Shown piece after piece: positions 45,055-55,654 of a DNA stretch of 64,000 nucleotides. The notes under the pieces are model-generated. The model had not been told where the DNA came from and did not search any database. It saw only the letters and a program-made list of their open reading frames with translations. Position 1 is the stretch's first letter. Each line of letters opens with the position of its first letter. Source of the stretch: Thalassospira australica (GTDB taxonomy: Bacteria > Pseudomonadota > Alphaproteobacteria > Rhodospirillales > Thalassospiraceae); assembly GCF_000763295.1 (NCBI RefSeq), contig NZ_JRJE01000032.1:186001-250000 (forward strand), read 5' to 3'. Made by a program: the position numbers and the translations under genes.

Positions 45055-45867
45055 TCAGTCCGGCCGTTTTGCCATCCAGACCTGATTGCTGGCATATTTC
45101 GGCGGATTACCCTCGAAATCTGAAAATTCCGACATCGAAACAAATCCGGAAATTTCCAGCATCAGGCGCATTTCGCTGCGATGGACCCAGCGCAGATGAT
45201 GCCAGGCATCTTCACGCCGAATGGCATCTCCCTGTTCACTGATTTCCTCAAACCGCCAATGTTCGCTGAACTTCTGGGTCAGCGGATCGTTGGTGCGCTC
45301 CATGGCGGTGATGCGAAGTCGACTGCCGGGCTTGCCAATACCATCGGGCATCGGAAAAAGCGGGAGCTCGACAAATTCCGGGTCCCCTTCGGGCAGGCAA
45401 TAACGAAGATCAGGATCCATCAGATCAAGTGCGATGGCCCCACCCGGTTTAAGATGGGCAAAGGCGCGTTCCAGCGCCCGCCTTTGATCGTCGGCATCGG
45501 TGACTTCCTGAAGACCGCGAAACGGGATGATAACCAGATCAAATTGCCGACCCAGATCAAACTCGCACATATTACCCAGATGCCATGTCAGGTTGGGATA
45601 TTTGGTCCGCGCCTGATCGAGCATGGCAGGCGACAGATCAAGCCCCTCGACCGGGATGCCAGACTTGGCAATGGCAGCACTGATTCGCCCTGTGCCACAA
45701 CCCAGTTCAAGCACACCATTTTCATGGGCCAGGCTTGTGGCAAGACGGGTATAAAAGGGAATGGGGTCGTCAAAAATCTGGCGATCAAGATCAGCACGAA
45801 GATCGTAACTGGCGGTATTTAATCCGCCTTGGGGGTAGAATTCATCTTTTTGGGATGAATTCGTCAT
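45055..45867 (-). CDS. Class I SAM-dependent methyltransferase
   Basis: A 270-residue methyltransferase with motif I GVLELGCGTGRISAAIA, acidic motif II VEGLDLSPAML, and LKPGGAIALDLMDPD after strand 5. The C-terminal part is a beta-rich domain typical of COG2227-type enzymes that act on small molecules. Substrate unknown. Its start overlaps the GST stop by four bases (ATGA), so the two are co-transcribed. Confidence 0.82.
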   Translation of the reverse strand: MTNSSQKDEFYPQGGLNTASYDLRADLDRQIFDDPIPFYTRLATSLAHENGVLELGCGTGRISAAIAKSGIPVEGLDLSPAMLDQARTKYPNLTWHLGNMCEFDLGRQFDLVIIPFRGLQEVTDADDQRRALERAFAHLKPGGAIALDLMDPDLRYCLPEGDPEFVELPLFPMPDGIGKPGSRLRITAMERTNDPLTQKFSEHWRFEEISEQGDAIRREDAWHHLRWVHRSEMRLMLEISGFVSMSEFSDFEGNPPKYASNQVWMAKRPD

Positions 45868-46538
45868 TCAAAATCCAGTTCCGCGTAGTGGCTTGATGGC
45901 GGGAAGCTGGCCTGCCGATCGGCCAGAATATCGCGCATGGCCGGGCGGCTTTTGATCCGCATATACCAATCCTTGGCGCGCGGATGTTTGGACCAGTTGA
46001 TATCGCCCATATAGTCGATGACGGAAACCTGTGCGGCCGCTGCCAGATCGGCCATGGTCAAATGATCGCCTGCCAGCCAATTACGACGCTCAAACAGCCA
46101 GCCGATATAGTCCATGTGATAGGCACCATTGGTGCGCCCGGCACGCAGGACCTTGGTATCAGGCGTCCCGGTGGAAAAGAACCGTTTAAGCAGCTTTTCA
46201 CCAAGCAAGTGTTCGGTGACCTCGCGGTTAAACTTGCCATCAAACCATGCAACAAGGCGGCGGATTTCGGCCCGTGCTTTTGGGGTATCGCCAAACAATT
46301 TCGGTTCGTCGGTATAAACTTCGTCGAGGTACTCACAGATCACGGTCGAATCACACAGGACCGATCCGTCTTCTTCCTCAAGCACAGGTACTTCGCCGGC
46401 TGGATTAAGCAGCAGGAATTCGTCACGCCGTTCCCAAACAGGTTCTGCACTAAGTTCAAAATCCAGCTTTTTCTCGGCCAGAACCAAGCGCACTTTGCGT
46501 GAAAACGGTGATAGCCAAAAATGATGTAACTGACGCAT
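45864..46538 (-). CDS. Glutathione S-transferase family protein
   Basis: A 224-residue cytosolic GST. The N-terminal thioredoxin-like domain starts RQLHHFWLSPFSRKVRLVLAEK with Ser as the likely catalytic residue. The glutathione gamma-glutamyl site is EVPVLEEEDGSVLCDSTVICEYLDE (VPVL and the DST motif). The helical C-terminal domain starts at about residue 85. It would conjugate or reduce electrophiles. It is translationally coupled to a methyltransferase gene. Confidence 0.9.
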   Translation of the reverse strand: MRQLHHFWLSPFSRKVRLVLAEKKLDFELSAEPVWERRDEFLLLNPAGEVPVLEEEDGSVLCDSTVICEYLDEVYTDEPKLFGDTPKARAEIRRLVAWFDGKFNREVTEHLLGEKLLKRFFSTGTPDTKVLRAGRTNGAYHMDYIGWLFERRNWLAGDHLTMADLAAAAQVSVIDYMGDINWSKHPRAKDWYMRIKSRPAMRDILADRQASFPPSSHYAELDFE

Positions 46539-46753
46539 AAGAGTGAAGATACCCGATCAAGAATGAACGTTTTGCAAAGACCCGCCCAGCGGGGCAAACA
46601 TTCCATAAATCGCAAATCACCCGGTTCGTTTCCAACCCGGAACTGCAGCTATCTCAAACCATGCGACGCGGGTGAAGTAAAGGCCTTCTGCACGCCCGCG
46701 ATACAATTTCCACCCATCTTGACAACAGGACCAATCGAAAACGTCAGTTCGGG

Positions 46754-48286
46754 CTATTTCCCGCGCGTTTTTGCCAGTTCCAGCAAACCATCCAGATCAA
46801 GGCAGGCTTCAAGATGATCGGCCAGTTCATCAAGGGCAGCGTCGATTCCGGCTTCAAAATTACGGGTGCTTTGAGGGCTATGGGTGCCATCGCTGCGAAG
46901 TGATGCCAAAAAGACATGGCGGAAATCATCACTGCCAAACAACCCGTGCAGATAACAGCCCAATATGCGGCCATCGGCACTTCTTGCACCATCCAGATTG
47001 CCATTCAGGTCCAGCCAACTTCGCACGCGATCCGGGCCTTCAGTCTGCCCCATATGGATTTCATAACCGATTACAGAAACACCGTGATCAAGTGGCGCTG
47101 CCATATCGGTCGTATGGCCTTTGGTCTTGCGCAGGGTCTTGTCACCGGCCATCACGGTTTCAACATCAAGCAACCCAAGCCCTGCCTCGCTACCGGGCGC
47201 ACCTTCAACCCCGTCCGGATCATGCACCATACGGCCCAGCATCTGATAACCACCGCAAATGCCAATGACATGCCCACCACGGCGATGATGGGCGAGAATA
47301 TCGATGTCCCAGCCCTGTTCTTTGAGAAAGCGCAGATCGGCCATGGTTGATTTCGAACCGGGTAACAGCACCAGATCGCAATCCGCCGGGATCACCTGCC
47401 CGGGCTTTATCATCAGCAGATCGACATCGTCCTCAGCCGCCAGCGGATCCAGGTCATCGAAATTGGCGATGCGTGGCAAATGTGGGACAGCGATACGAAG
47501 AACATGATCGGCATCGGGATCACCAGAACGCTGATACTTCCCGGCTTTTTCTAGCGCAACGCCATCTTCGGCAGGCAGTTTATAGGCATTCGGCCAATAT
47601 GTTGCGATACCGAAACTTTTAAGACCACAGGTGTCGTGAATGATGCCGGTTGCCGGTTCAAACAGCGATACATCCCCACGGAATTTGTTGATGACGTAGC
47701 CCTTGAGCCAGCGGCGATCATCTTCGGACAACAGCGCATGCGTGCCCACGATAGAGGCAATCACCCCGCCGCGATCAATATCGCCGACCAGAATGACCGG
47801 GACACTGACGGCTTCGGCAAAGCCCATATTGGCGATGTCAGATGCGCGCAGATTGACCTCGGCAGGCGACCCGGCCCCTTCGATCAGGACAAGATCAGCA
47901 TCACGTGCCATGACCTTGAAGCTTTCGACGACCTTGGGCAACAGATCGCGTTTGAGGCGATAGTAATCGCGCGCCCTGGCACTGGTGATGACCTTGCCCT
48001 GCACGACGACCTGGGCGCCGATATCGCTTTGCGGTTTAAGCAGAACCGGGTTCATATGCACCGATGTCGGCACACCGGCCGCGCGGGCCTGCAGTGCCTG
48101 CGCCCGACCGATTTCACCGCCATCATCGGTGACAGCAGCATTGTTGGACATATTTTGCGGCTTGAACGGGCGCACACGCAAACCCCGACGCGCAAAGGCG
48201 CGGCACAATCCGGCCACCAGCAAGGATTTCCCGACATCGGAACCGGTACCTTGCAACATCAGGGCGGGAACAGATTGCACACTCAT
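46754..48286 (-). CDS. cobQ: Cobyric acid synthase
   Basis: Amidates the b, d, e and g side chains of adenosylcobyrinate a,c-diamide. The 510-residue product has the N-terminal [22 protein letters not shown]-binding segment and the [11 protein letters not shown] motif. The C-terminal glutaminase has [13 protein letters not shown] (Cys nucleophile) and CYLHGLF (His). A TTG start eight codons upstream is possible. It lies 38 bases after cobO. Confidence 0.95.
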   Translation of the reverse strand: MSVQSVPALMLQGTGSDVGKSLLVAGLCRAFARRGLRVRPFKPQNMSNNAAVTDDGGEIGRAQALQARAAGVPTSVHMNPVLLKPQSDIGAQVVVQGKVITSARARDYYRLKRDLLPKVVESFKVMARDADLVLIEGAGSPAEVNLRASDIANMGFAEAVSVPVILVGDIDRGGVIASIVGTHALLSEDDRRWLKGYVINKFRGDVSLFEPATGIIHDTCGLKSFGIATYWPNAYKLPAEDGVALEKAGKYQRSGDPDADHVLRIAVPHLPRIANFDDLDPLAAEDDVDLLMIKPGQVIPADCDLVLLPGSKSTMADLRFLKEQGWDIDILAHHRRGGHVIGICGGYQMLGRMVHDPDGVEGAPGSEAGLGLLDVETVMAGDKTLRKTKGHTTDMAAPLDHGVSVIGYEIHMGQTEGPDRVRSWLDLNGNLDGARSADGRILGCYLHGLFGSDDFRHVFLASLRSDGTHSPQSTRNFEAGIDAALDELADHLEACLDLDGLLELAKTRGK

Positions 48287-48324
48287 TCCGGGTTCAAAAC
48301 TTTCTTGCAAAGATCGACGCGAGG

Positions 48325-48951
48325 TCAGAATTCAACCCCGATCTGCGCCTTGATCCCCTGTTCGCGGAACGGGTGTTTGACCATGGTCATTTCCGTTACC
48401 AGATCGGCCGCCTCGATCAATGTATCCGGGGCATTGCGCCCGGTCAGAACGATATGCTGATCAGGCAGTTTATTGGCGAGTGCCTCAAGCACGTCATCAA
48501 GCGGCAGGAAGTCATAGCGCAGAACAATGTTGATTTCGTCCAAAATCACCATCGAATAGCTTGGATCGCGCAGCATTTCCAATGCCTTGTTCCAGGCTTC
48601 GCGGGCCAGTGCCACATCCTGTGCACGGTTCTGGGTTTCCCAGGTAAAGCCCGCCCCCATGGCATGGAATTCACACAGTTCCGGGAATTTTTTCAGAAGC
48701 TTTGCCTCGCCGGTTTCCCAACCGCCCTTGATGAACTGAACAACGCCGACTTTCATGTCATGCCCGACACAACGCATCGCCATGCCAAAGGCCGAGGATG
48801 ACTTGCCCTTGCCCTTGCCGGTATGGACAATGATCAGGCCCTTTTTATCAATCTTCTGGGCCATCATCTTGTCACGTGCGGCCTTGATTTTCTTCATTTT
48901 CTCATCGTGGCGCGCATTGATATCGACATCTGGCTGGCTTTTGTCGGACAT
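48325..48951 (-). CDS. cobO: Cob(I)yrinic acid a,c-diamide adenosyltransferase
   Basis: Transfers the adenosyl group of ATP to cobalt. The 208-residue product has the P-loop [14 protein letters not shown], the [13 protein letters not shown] segment, [14 protein letters not shown], and [20 protein letters not shown], all diagnostic of CobO/BtuR. The chosen ATG starts SDKSQPDVD; the frame extends 27 codons upstream over the terminator of the preceding gene, which argues against the longer form. cobQ follows immediately. Confidence 0.95.
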   Translation of the reverse strand: MSDKSQPDVDINARHDEKMKKIKAARDKMMAQKIDKKGLIIVHTGKGKGKSSSAFGMAMRCVGHDMKVGVVQFIKGGWETGEAKLLKKFPELCEFHAMGAGFTWETQNRAQDVALAREAWNKALEMLRDPSYSMVILDEINIVLRYDFLPLDDVLEALANKLPDQHIVLTGRNAPDTLIEAADLVTEMTMVKHPFREQGIKAQIGVEF

Positions 48952-49049
48952 TGTTTCTTCCCTTTGAAATGCCGCCCCAGAATGCGGTGAAAGCCCCCCC
49001 GGATCAAGGGCCGTTTTGGGGGTTTTGATCAAGTTCGCGATGGGTGGTC

Positions 49050-49078
49050 ATAAAAAACGCGGCCCGTCCGGCCGCGCT
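49050..49078 (-). terminator. Intrinsic terminator of the unknown gene upstream of cobO
   Basis: On the minus strand GCGCGGCC, a GGACG loop, GGCCGCG and TTTTTT. It separates the unknown gene from cobO, so cobO-cobQ likely have their own promoter. Confidence 0.85.
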
Positions 49079-49134
49079 TTGGATGATATGCAAATTACTG
49101 TGTGCTGGCGTGGTAACACGTGGCAATCAGAAGA

Positions 49135-49836
49135 TTACCAACTTGCACCGTCCCGTGTTGAAAGGCCGAGATCACCGGTGACCAGATCAGCCCATTTATC
49201 GGGTTCGCGCATATCGATATTGCGCAGTTCCGGACGCCGCATGCGCGCCTTGTTAAACAGCTGAAGGCGATCACCGGGCGACATGCGGCGCAAACGAAGC
49301 AGCGCCTTGCGAACAGCATCGTTGCGCACTCCGGTCGGGCTTTGGAAGCTTTTCTCGATCACCTCAAGACGCTTTTCCAGCCAATCGCGACTGATCGCGA
49401 CCTGTTCGATCAGGGTTTTGAATTCACTCACCACCGGGAAATGATCCAGACGCAGATGGGCAACCGCAATGGCCGTGCGCCAGACCTGACGCTCAACCCC
49501 TTGCAGGTAGCGCCAGTAAATCTTTACCTTGGCATTGATTTCGAACTTTGTTTGATCGGGACCGGGAAGATGATGGGCGAGTTCTGTCATGCCATCGTGG
49601 AATTCTTCGAACGTCACGGGCCGATGAACACCGTTAAAGCGTTCACGCGCCTCCAAAACAGCGCGAATGGCACCGCGTGCCGGGCGATATCGCCCGGTGC
49701 CCTGCAAATCGGACAGCAGCCAGTCGGGCATGTCAAAATCAGAAAGCAGGAAGTTTACGATATCGGCGTGCCGGTCATGCGCGGGCACTGGAGTTTGCAG
49801 ATAATCAGGCAAACGGACGTTGGTCTTGATATCCAT
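49135..49836 (-). CDS. Conserved-looking protein of unknown function
   Basis: I do not recognise this 233-residue protein. It is soluble, mostly helical, rich in Arg and Leu, and has no signal peptide or membrane segment. Notable stretches are ADIVNFLLSDFDMPDWLLSDL near the N-terminus and the basic RKALLRLRRMSPGDRLQLFNKARMRRPELRNID near the C-terminus. GGAGG six bases before the ATG and normal codon use support a real gene. It lies between cobN and cobO but is closed by its own terminator, so a cobalamin role is not implied. Confidence 0.6.
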   Translation of the reverse strand: MDIKTNVRLPDYLQTPVPAHDRHADIVNFLLSDFDMPDWLLSDLQGTGRYRPARGAIRAVLEARERFNGVHRPVTFEEFHDGMTELAHHLPGPDQTKFEINAKVKIYWRYLQGVERQVWRTAIAVAHLRLDHFPVVSEFKTLIEQVAISRDWLEKRLEVIEKSFQSPTGVRNDAVRKALLRLRRMSPGDRLQLFNKARMRRPELRNIDMREPDKWADLVTGDLGLSTRDGASW

Positions 49837-50020
49837 TGCGGCCTCCGATCTTTTCAATCACCCTGCTTCCCATGCAGGCGATACGAAAGGTGTGCCCCGT
49901 CCCCCAACTTCTTAACAGTTGGTTAATTAAGATATGGTGCGAAAACGTAACGTTTCAACTCCCCACATTGTTCCCACGGTAAAATTACTGTGATTCCAAT
50001 AACAAGGAAGAGTTGATCCC

Positions 50021-53000
50021 TTACCCTTCCAGATCGACAGCGACACTGTTGCGGCGCGGCTGCCATAACCCGCGTTCGATGGCTTCACGCAGGCGATCCT
50101 TGATATCCTGCAGCGCATCGGGGTTATGATCAGCAATGAAATCGCGAACGTCCGCATCGCCAAGATAGGCATCATAGACCAGATCAAAGTGATGATCGGC
50201 AACGCAACGTGCGGTCGCGGCAAAGGCAAACAGGTAATCGACCGTTGCCGCCATTTCAAACGCCCCCTTGTAGCCATGGCGCATCACGCCATTGATCCAT
50301 TTCGGGTTCACCACGCGGGCCCGTACAACACGGGCGATTTCTTCTTCAAGGGTACGGATTTTCGGGCTTTCGGGGCGGGAATGATCACTGTGATAGACAG
50401 TCGGTTGCTGGCCCGAAAGGCTCCGCACTGCTGATGTCATTCCACCTTCGAACTGATAATAATCATCGGAATCCAGAAGATCATGTTCGCGGTTATCCTG
50501 ATTATGGACAATCGCATCGACCTTGGCGAGACGGGTTTCAAACAGATCACGCGCAGCCGTGCCTTCTGCACCATTGCCATAGGCATAGCTTCCCCAGGCA
50601 AGGTAGGCGTCGGCAAGATCGTCTTCATCTTCCCAGAGTTTTTCGTCAATCATGGCCTGCAGCCCGGCACCATACGCGCCGGGTTTGGAACCGAACACAC
50701 GAAATCCTGCCTGCCGGTCGGCCTGATCATCTGCCATGCCCTCTGCGCGGAGTTTGGCGGCCTCGGCTGCGATCCGAACGGCAATCGGGTTCATATCTTC
50801 GGGTTCGTCACGCTGGTCGGCCACCGCCCTCACCGCACTGTCAAACAGGTCAATCAGACCCGGAAAGGCATCACGGAAGAAACCCGATATCCGCAAGGTC
50901 ACATCAACCCGCGGACGGCCCAAAACGGATGCTGGCATGATTTCAAACCCGGTCACCCGGCGTGACGCGCTATCCCAGGTCGGACGTACGCCCATCAGGG
51001 CCAATGCCTGTGCGATGTCATCGCCGCCTGTGCGCATATTGCTGGTCCCCCAGACAGAAAGACCCAGCGCACTTGGCCATTCGCCGTGATCCTGCACATG
51101 ACGTTCAAGCAGAAGTTCGGCCGATTTCCACCCCAACTGCCAAGCCGCCGGGGTGGGGATAGTGCGGGTATCAACCGAATAGAAATTGCGCCCCGTCGGC
51201 AACACATCCGGACGCCCACGGGTCGGGGCGCCGGACGGGCCGGGTTCAACGAACTTGCCCTCAAGGCCACGTAAAAGACCTTCGATCTCGGCTCGGCCAC
51301 AGCCGGTGACGGCGGGGCGAATATCCGTTTCGATATCAGAAACAACGTCAAATACGGCCGACCATGCCGGATCGGCCTGAACGGTGCCCCTGACCAGATC
51401 ACGGGCCAGAAGCTCGATCCGCTCCACGGTATCACCGGTGGTGCGCCATGGTCCGATATCCTCCGCGTCATAAGCCGCCAGCACATCGGGCTTGGCACCC
51501 GGCCAAAACTCGGCAAAGGCACAATCAAGCGGATCAAATGCCCGATCCCCCAGAATATCCTTGGCAATCGCGCGATGCAGGGATGCCTTGGGCCCGCTAT
51601 CCGAACCGCGTGGCAACCGGGCAAGGGCCACCAAAAGATCGGTCAAAAGATCCCCTTCCGGGGCCTTGCCATAGACATGCAGGCCATCGCGGATTTGAAG
51701 TTCCTTAAGCTCGCACAGATAGTTATCAAGCTTGGCCAGCGCGCTTTCTTCATCCTCGTCGGCTTCGATCCCGCAGTCACGATCAAGACCGATGCGGATC
51801 GCCAGTTCAAGGATATCGCGTTTCAGGATCACAAGGCGCCTTGGATCGACCGCGGCGGCGTCATAATACTCATCAACCAGCGCTTCGAGATCCTTGAGCG
51901 GCCCGTAACTTTCCGCGCGCGTCAATGGCGGGGTCAGGTGATCAAGGATCACGGCCTGTGCCCGGCGCTTGGCCTGTGTGCCTTCGCCCGGATCATTGAC
52001 GATAAAGGGATAAAAATGCGGGGTCGGGCCAAAGACGGCCTCGGGAAAGCAATCCTCGGACAGGGCCAACGATTTGCCCGGCAGCCATTCCATATTGCCG
52101 TGCTTGCCAAAGTGAATGATGGCATCAACGCCAAACACATGACGCAGCCAGATATAAAAGGCGAAATAATTGTGCGGCGGCACCAAATCGGGCGAGTGAT
52201 AGCTTTCAAGCGGATCAATGTTATAGCCACGCGCTGGCTGCAGACCGATCACTACATTGCCCATCGGTAGGATCGACAGGGCAAAGGCATCGCGATCCGC
52301 CAGATAGAACGGATCGTTTTTCGGATCGCCCCAGGCCTCAACCACCTGATCGCGGATGGTTTGGGGCAGGGTATCAAACGCGGATTGGTAATCTTTGCGT
52401 TTCAGGGTCACGCGAATTTCGCGACTGCCAAGCGATTTGAAATCGTTGGTAGGTCCGGCCTTGACCGCAGCAATCAGGGCATCGCCATCGGCGGGCAGAT
52501 CATTAATCGCATATCCTTCGCCCTGCATGGCACGAAGTGTTTCGATCATGCCTGCCGGGGTATCAAGCCCGACCCCGTTGCCAAGACGCGCATCCTTGTT
52601 GGGATAGTTGGCCATCACCAACGCCACCTTGCGCGTACTTGCATCGGTTTTCCGAAGGCGTACCCAGTTGGCGGCAAGTTTGGCGGTAAAGGCCACGCGA
52701 TCGCGCACCGGGATGTATTTGACCAGATCGATCTGCGTCAGGTCATCCTTGCCTGCCGATCCCTTAAACGAAATGGCGCGCGCAAGGATACGGCCATCGA
52801 CCTCGGGCAAGGCGACATTCATTGCAATATCACGCGCGGCCAATCCATTGACACCGTCACGCCAGGCATTCTCGCCCCCGCCAGAAAGCACCACCTGAAA
52901 CACCGGTGCATCCACCGCATCAAACGGACCATTCTTTCGTTCTGATCCCGGAACGGATATCGCGAAGCCGGTGGTATTAAGGATCAAATCGGCGTTGGTT

Positions 53001-53785
53001 TCGGCCAGCCAGTCATCGACCAATGCAGCGGCCAACGGATCCTTTAGGCTGGCGACAAAAATCGGCAATGGATTCAGGTTATTGGCAACAAGTTCCTCAA
53101 CCAGCGCATCGATTACATCAAGATTGGAGGCCTGTACCAATGATCGATAAAAAACAATCGGCGTCACCGGTTGATTGGCATCCCAGTGGCCCCGGATTTC
53201 ATCAAGGCCTGCCTGTGATGTTCCGGGCCAATAGCCGCCGGCCTTGACCAGCGGGGCTGCAGGTGCCCAGTTCCAGTTTACGTCTGAATTGAGCTTTTCA
53301 TATATCAGGCGCAGCAAATTCTCTGAATTTTGCGGGCCACCTTCAATCAGATAACGCCAGATATTCTGGTAATCGCTGCCTTTGACGGTCGAAAGTGACA
53401 GAAGCTCTGCATCGGGTTGGTCATCCCCGGGCAACAGGACCAACGGAATGTCTTTGGCGCGTGCAAGGGCAACCAGCTGTTCAATGCCATAATCCCAATA
53501 TCCCCGTCCGCCCAAAATGCGCACGATGATGAATTTGGCATCCGACACAACATCGTCGATATAAAGATCCACCGACATGTTGTGACCAAGCTGAAGCAAG
53601 CTTGCCAAACGCAAGGACGGGGCCGCGCCCCCAAATGCATCCACCAGACGCCCCTGCGCCCCGGCAAGACAGGCCAGCTCAGACTCGGCCGCCGACAGGA
53701 TCACCACATCGCCAGGTTGCTGTCCAAGGTCCACGGCCTCACTGCCATCGGTAACCATTCCGGGCTGGGCTGCCAAAAGATGCAT
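50021..53785 (-). CDS. cobN: Cobaltochelatase large subunit
   Basis: The porphyrin-like substrate-binding subunit of the aerobic ATP-dependent cobalt chelatase, which inserts Co2+ into hydrogenobyrinic acid a,c-diamide together with CobS and CobT chelatase subunits (not in the window). At 1254 residues it has the expected length. It shows the CobN/Mg-chelatase landmarks VIGLQPARGYNIDPLESYHSPDLVPPHNYFAFYIWL, HFGKHGNMEWLPGK and VWGTSNMRTGGDDIAQAL. It follows cobW across a 220-base gap with a hairpin. Confidence 0.96.
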   Translation of the reverse strand: MHLLAAQPGMVTDGSEAVDLGQQPGDVVILSAAESELACLAGAQGRLVDAFGGAAPSLRLASLLQLGHNMSVDLYIDDVVSDAKFIIVRILGGRGYWDYGIEQLVALARAKDIPLVLLPGDDQPDAELLSLSTVKGSDYQNIWRYLIEGGPQNSENLLRLIYEKLNSDVNWNWAPAAPLVKAGGYWPGTSQAGLDEIRGHWDANQPVTPIVFYRSLVQASNLDVIDALVEELVANNLNPLPIFVASLKDPLAAALVDDWLAETNADLILNTTGFAISVPGSERKNGPFDAVDAPVFQVVLSGGGENAWRDGVNGLAARDIAMNVALPEVDGRILARAISFKGSAGKDDLTQIDLVKYIPVRDRVAFTAKLAANWVRLRKTDASTRKVALVMANYPNKDARLGNGVGLDTPAGMIETLRAMQGEGYAINDLPADGDALIAAVKAGPTNDFKSLGSREIRVTLKRKDYQSAFDTLPQTIRDQVVEAWGDPKNDPFYLADRDAFALSILPMGNVVIGLQPARGYNIDPLESYHSPDLVPPHNYFAFYIWLRHVFGVDAIIHFGKHGNMEWLPGKSLALSEDCFPEAVFGPTPHFYPFIVNDPGEGTQAKRRAQAVILDHLTPPLTRAESYGPLKDLEALVDEYYDAAAVDPRRLVILKRDILELAIRIGLDRDCGIEADEDEESALAKLDNYLCELKELQIRDGLHVYGKAPEGDLLTDLLVALARLPRGSDSGPKASLHRAIAKDILGDRAFDPLDCAFAEFWPGAKPDVLAAYDAEDIGPWRTTGDTVERIELLARDLVRGTVQADPAWSAVFDVVSDIETDIRPAVTGCGRAEIEGLLRGLEGKFVEPGPSGAPTRGRPDVLPTGRNFYSVDTRTIPTPAAWQLGWKSAELLLERHVQDHGEWPSALGLSVWGTSNMRTGGDDIAQALALMGVRPTWDSASRRVTGFEIMPASVLGRPRVDVTLRISGFFRDAFPGLIDLFDSAVRAVADQRDEPEDMNPIAVRIAAEAAKLRAEGMADDQADRQAGFRVFGSKPGAYGAGLQAMIDEKLWEDEDDLADAYLAWGSYAYGNGAEGTAARDLFETRLAKVDAIVHNQDNREHDLLDSDDYYQFEGGMTSAVRSLSGQQPTVYHSDHSRPESPKIRTLEEEIARVVRARVVNPKWINGVMRHGYKGAFEMAATVDYLFAFAATARCVADHHFDLVYDAYLGDADVRDFIADHNPDALQDIKDRLREAIERGLWQPRRNSVAVDLEG

Positions 53786-53881
53786 CGGTTCTTTCCGTTT
53801 TTCGGGCCATTTTTAGGGCCGTTTTTTGGGTCACTTTTCAGATGACCTTTCAGGGTTTCGACCCTAACGAACAGCAATATT

Positions 53882-53916
53882 AAACATCCCCGCCCGCAAT
53901 TTTGTTGGCGGGGATG
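53882..53916 (-). terminator. Possible terminator or attenuator between cobW and cobN
   Basis: On the minus strand CATCCCCGCC and GGCGGGGATG arms with a 12-base loop, then TTTAATATT. It is about 90 bases after the cobW stop; partial readthrough into cobN is possible. Confidence 0.5.
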
Positions 53917-54008
53917 CCTGGATCAAAGGATCATCTTCCCGTCACCAGATAAGCCTCTGATGATGGAAAGATGATGTTTCACGTGAAACAAAACGTGAAC
54001 AAACCGGT

Positions 54009-55049
54009 TTATGCCCCCTTGATCGCCGCTTCGATGGCAGCACGGTCGAGACCATGCAAGCCAATCACCACCAGTTCGGACCGGCGGGTTTCCCCATCCG
54101 CCCATGGGCGATCGAAATAGCGCTGGAACCGTTCACCAACGCCCTGAACCACATGGCGCATCGGTTTGCCTGGCACATCAAGGAACCCCTTGATCCGCAG
54201 AACATCAAACTGCCGCACAACATCGACAAGGCGCTTTTCAAGTGCTGCCGGATCACTGATCGTATCAAGGGCGACAACAAAGCTGTCAAAATCGTCATGA
54301 TCATGTTCGTGACCATCGTCATGGTGGCTTGGGCGGCTATCAAGATCATCCTCGGCCGCAGCACCAAGCCCCAGCAGGATGGCATTTTCAACGCGGGAAT
54401 GTTCGGTTGCGATGATCTTGACCGACGGCTTTTTCAGCTCAGTCCGGATATCGGCTTCGACCTTGGCGCGTTCGGCATCGGTCAGAAGGTCGGTTTTATT
54501 CAAAACCACCATATCGGCACAGTGAAGCTGTTCTTCGAACAGTTCTTCAAGCGGGCTTTCATGATCAAGATTGTCGTCGGCTTCGCGCTGGGCCTGGACC
54601 GCATGATGATCATGGGCAAACAAACCATCGCGAAGGGCTGCACCATCAAGAACGGCCACCACACCATCGACCGTTACGCGCGACCGGACTTCGGGCCAGT
54701 TAAACGCCTTTACCAAGGGTTTTGGCAGGGCAAGACCCGATGTTTCGATAACGATATGGTCTGGTGGCGTGTCGCGATCAATCAGGCCTTGAATGGTTGG
54801 CAGAAAGTCATCTGCCACCGTGCAGCAGATGCAGCCATTGGCAAGTTCGACCACGTCATCTTCTGCGCAACCTTCGATGCCACAGCCATTGATGATGCCG
54901 CGGTCCACACCCAGATCGCCAAATTCATTAATGATCAGCGCAATGCGTTTGCCATCGGCATTTTCCAGCATGTTGCGAATCATGGTTGTTTTGCCTGCGC
55001 CCAGAAAACCGGTAATGACGGTTGCCGGGATCTTGCCCAATTGTGCCAT
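54009..55049 (-). CDS. cobW: CobW GTPase, cobalt chaperone
   Basis: A 346-residue G3E P-loop GTPase with GFLGAGKTT, the metal-site motif NGCICCTV, and NKTD. A His/Asp-rich loop, HHDDGHEHDHDD, between the GTPase and C-terminal domains probably binds metal. Its place between cobU and cobN points to the cobalamin-specific branch of COG0523, which supplies Co2+ to the CobN chelatase. It starts 45 bases after cobU and is in the riboswitch-led transcript. Confidence 0.93.
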   Translation of the reverse strand: MAQLGKIPATVITGFLGAGKTTMIRNMLENADGKRIALIINEFGDLGVDRGIINGCGIEGCAEDDVVELANGCICCTVADDFLPTIQGLIDRDTPPDHIVIETSGLALPKPLVKAFNWPEVRSRVTVDGVVAVLDGAALRDGLFAHDHHAVQAQREADDNLDHESPLEELFEEQLHCADMVVLNKTDLLTDAERAKVEADIRTELKKPSVKIIATEHSRVENAILLGLGAAAEDDLDSRPSHHDDGHEHDHDDFDSFVVALDTISDPAALEKRLVDVVRQFDVLRIKGFLDVPGKPMRHVVQGVGERFQRYFDRPWADGETRRSELVVIGLHGLDRAAIEAAIKGA

Positions 55050-55093
55050 TTCTAAAATCCTTAAAACTCAATTCTTTATGTTGCGATTTGTTG

Positions 55094-55648
55094 CTATTTG
55101 ACCTGCATCGGAATGCCGGCAACCACAAGGGTGACCTTGTCAGCCAGTTCGGCGACGCGTTGATGCAAGCGTCCGGCGTGATCGCGAAAGGCGCGCGCCA
55201 TCGCATTTTCCGGCACGATGCCAAAACCGACCTCGTTTGAAACAAAAAGCACCGGCACGACGAGTTTCGGCACCAAATCACAAAGAGCTGTGATTGCGCC
55301 ATCGATATCGCGATCTTCAAGCATCAGATTGGTCAGCCACAAGGTCAGGCAATCGACCAGAACCGGCTTCCCGCCGGCGATATTGCAGGTCTGAAGTGCG
55401 GCGCAGAGTTCGACCGGTTCTTCGAGTGTTTGCCAAAGGTCGCCGCGTGATTGTTTGTGAAGATCGATGCGATTGGCCATTTCATCATCCCAGGCCCGTC
55501 CGGTTGCGATATAGGTACCACCGCCAGCCTGATTGATGATGTTTTCGGCAAACCGGCTTTTGCCGGATCGCGCCCCACCCAGGATCAGATGCATCCCGCC
55601 AAGGGGTGCAGAAGGGGGGGGTGCAGAGGGGGGTAAAGTCTGGGTCAT
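55094..55648 (-). CDS. cobU: Adenosylcobinamide kinase / guanylyltransferase
   Basis: A bifunctional enzyme that phosphorylates adenosylcobinamide and transfers GMP (CobP in Pseudomonas naming). The 184-residue product has the P-loop LILGGARSGKSRFAENI, the RIDLHKQSRGDLW segment with the guanylylated His, and LVDCLTLWLTNLM. The frame extends 73 codons upstream across the riboswitch; that part is non-coding. The chosen ATG has GAGGAAA about nine bases before it. It is first gene of the riboswitch-controlled group with cobW. Confidence 0.94.
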   Translation of the reverse strand: MTQTLPPSAPPPSAPLGGMHLILGGARSGKSRFAENIINQAGGGTYIATGRAWDDEMANRIDLHKQSRGDLWQTLEEPVELCAALQTCNIAGGKPVLVDCLTLWLTNLMLEDRDIDGAITALCDLVPKLVVPVLFVSNEVGFGIVPENAMARAFRDHAGRLHQRVAELADKVTLVVAGIPMQVK

Positions 55649-55654
55649 CCCGTT

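Noticed and set aside
54054-55055. 333-codon open frame opposite cobW
   Set aside because: Fully antisense to a clear CobW GTPase with all motifs; no recognisable domain in the opposite frame.
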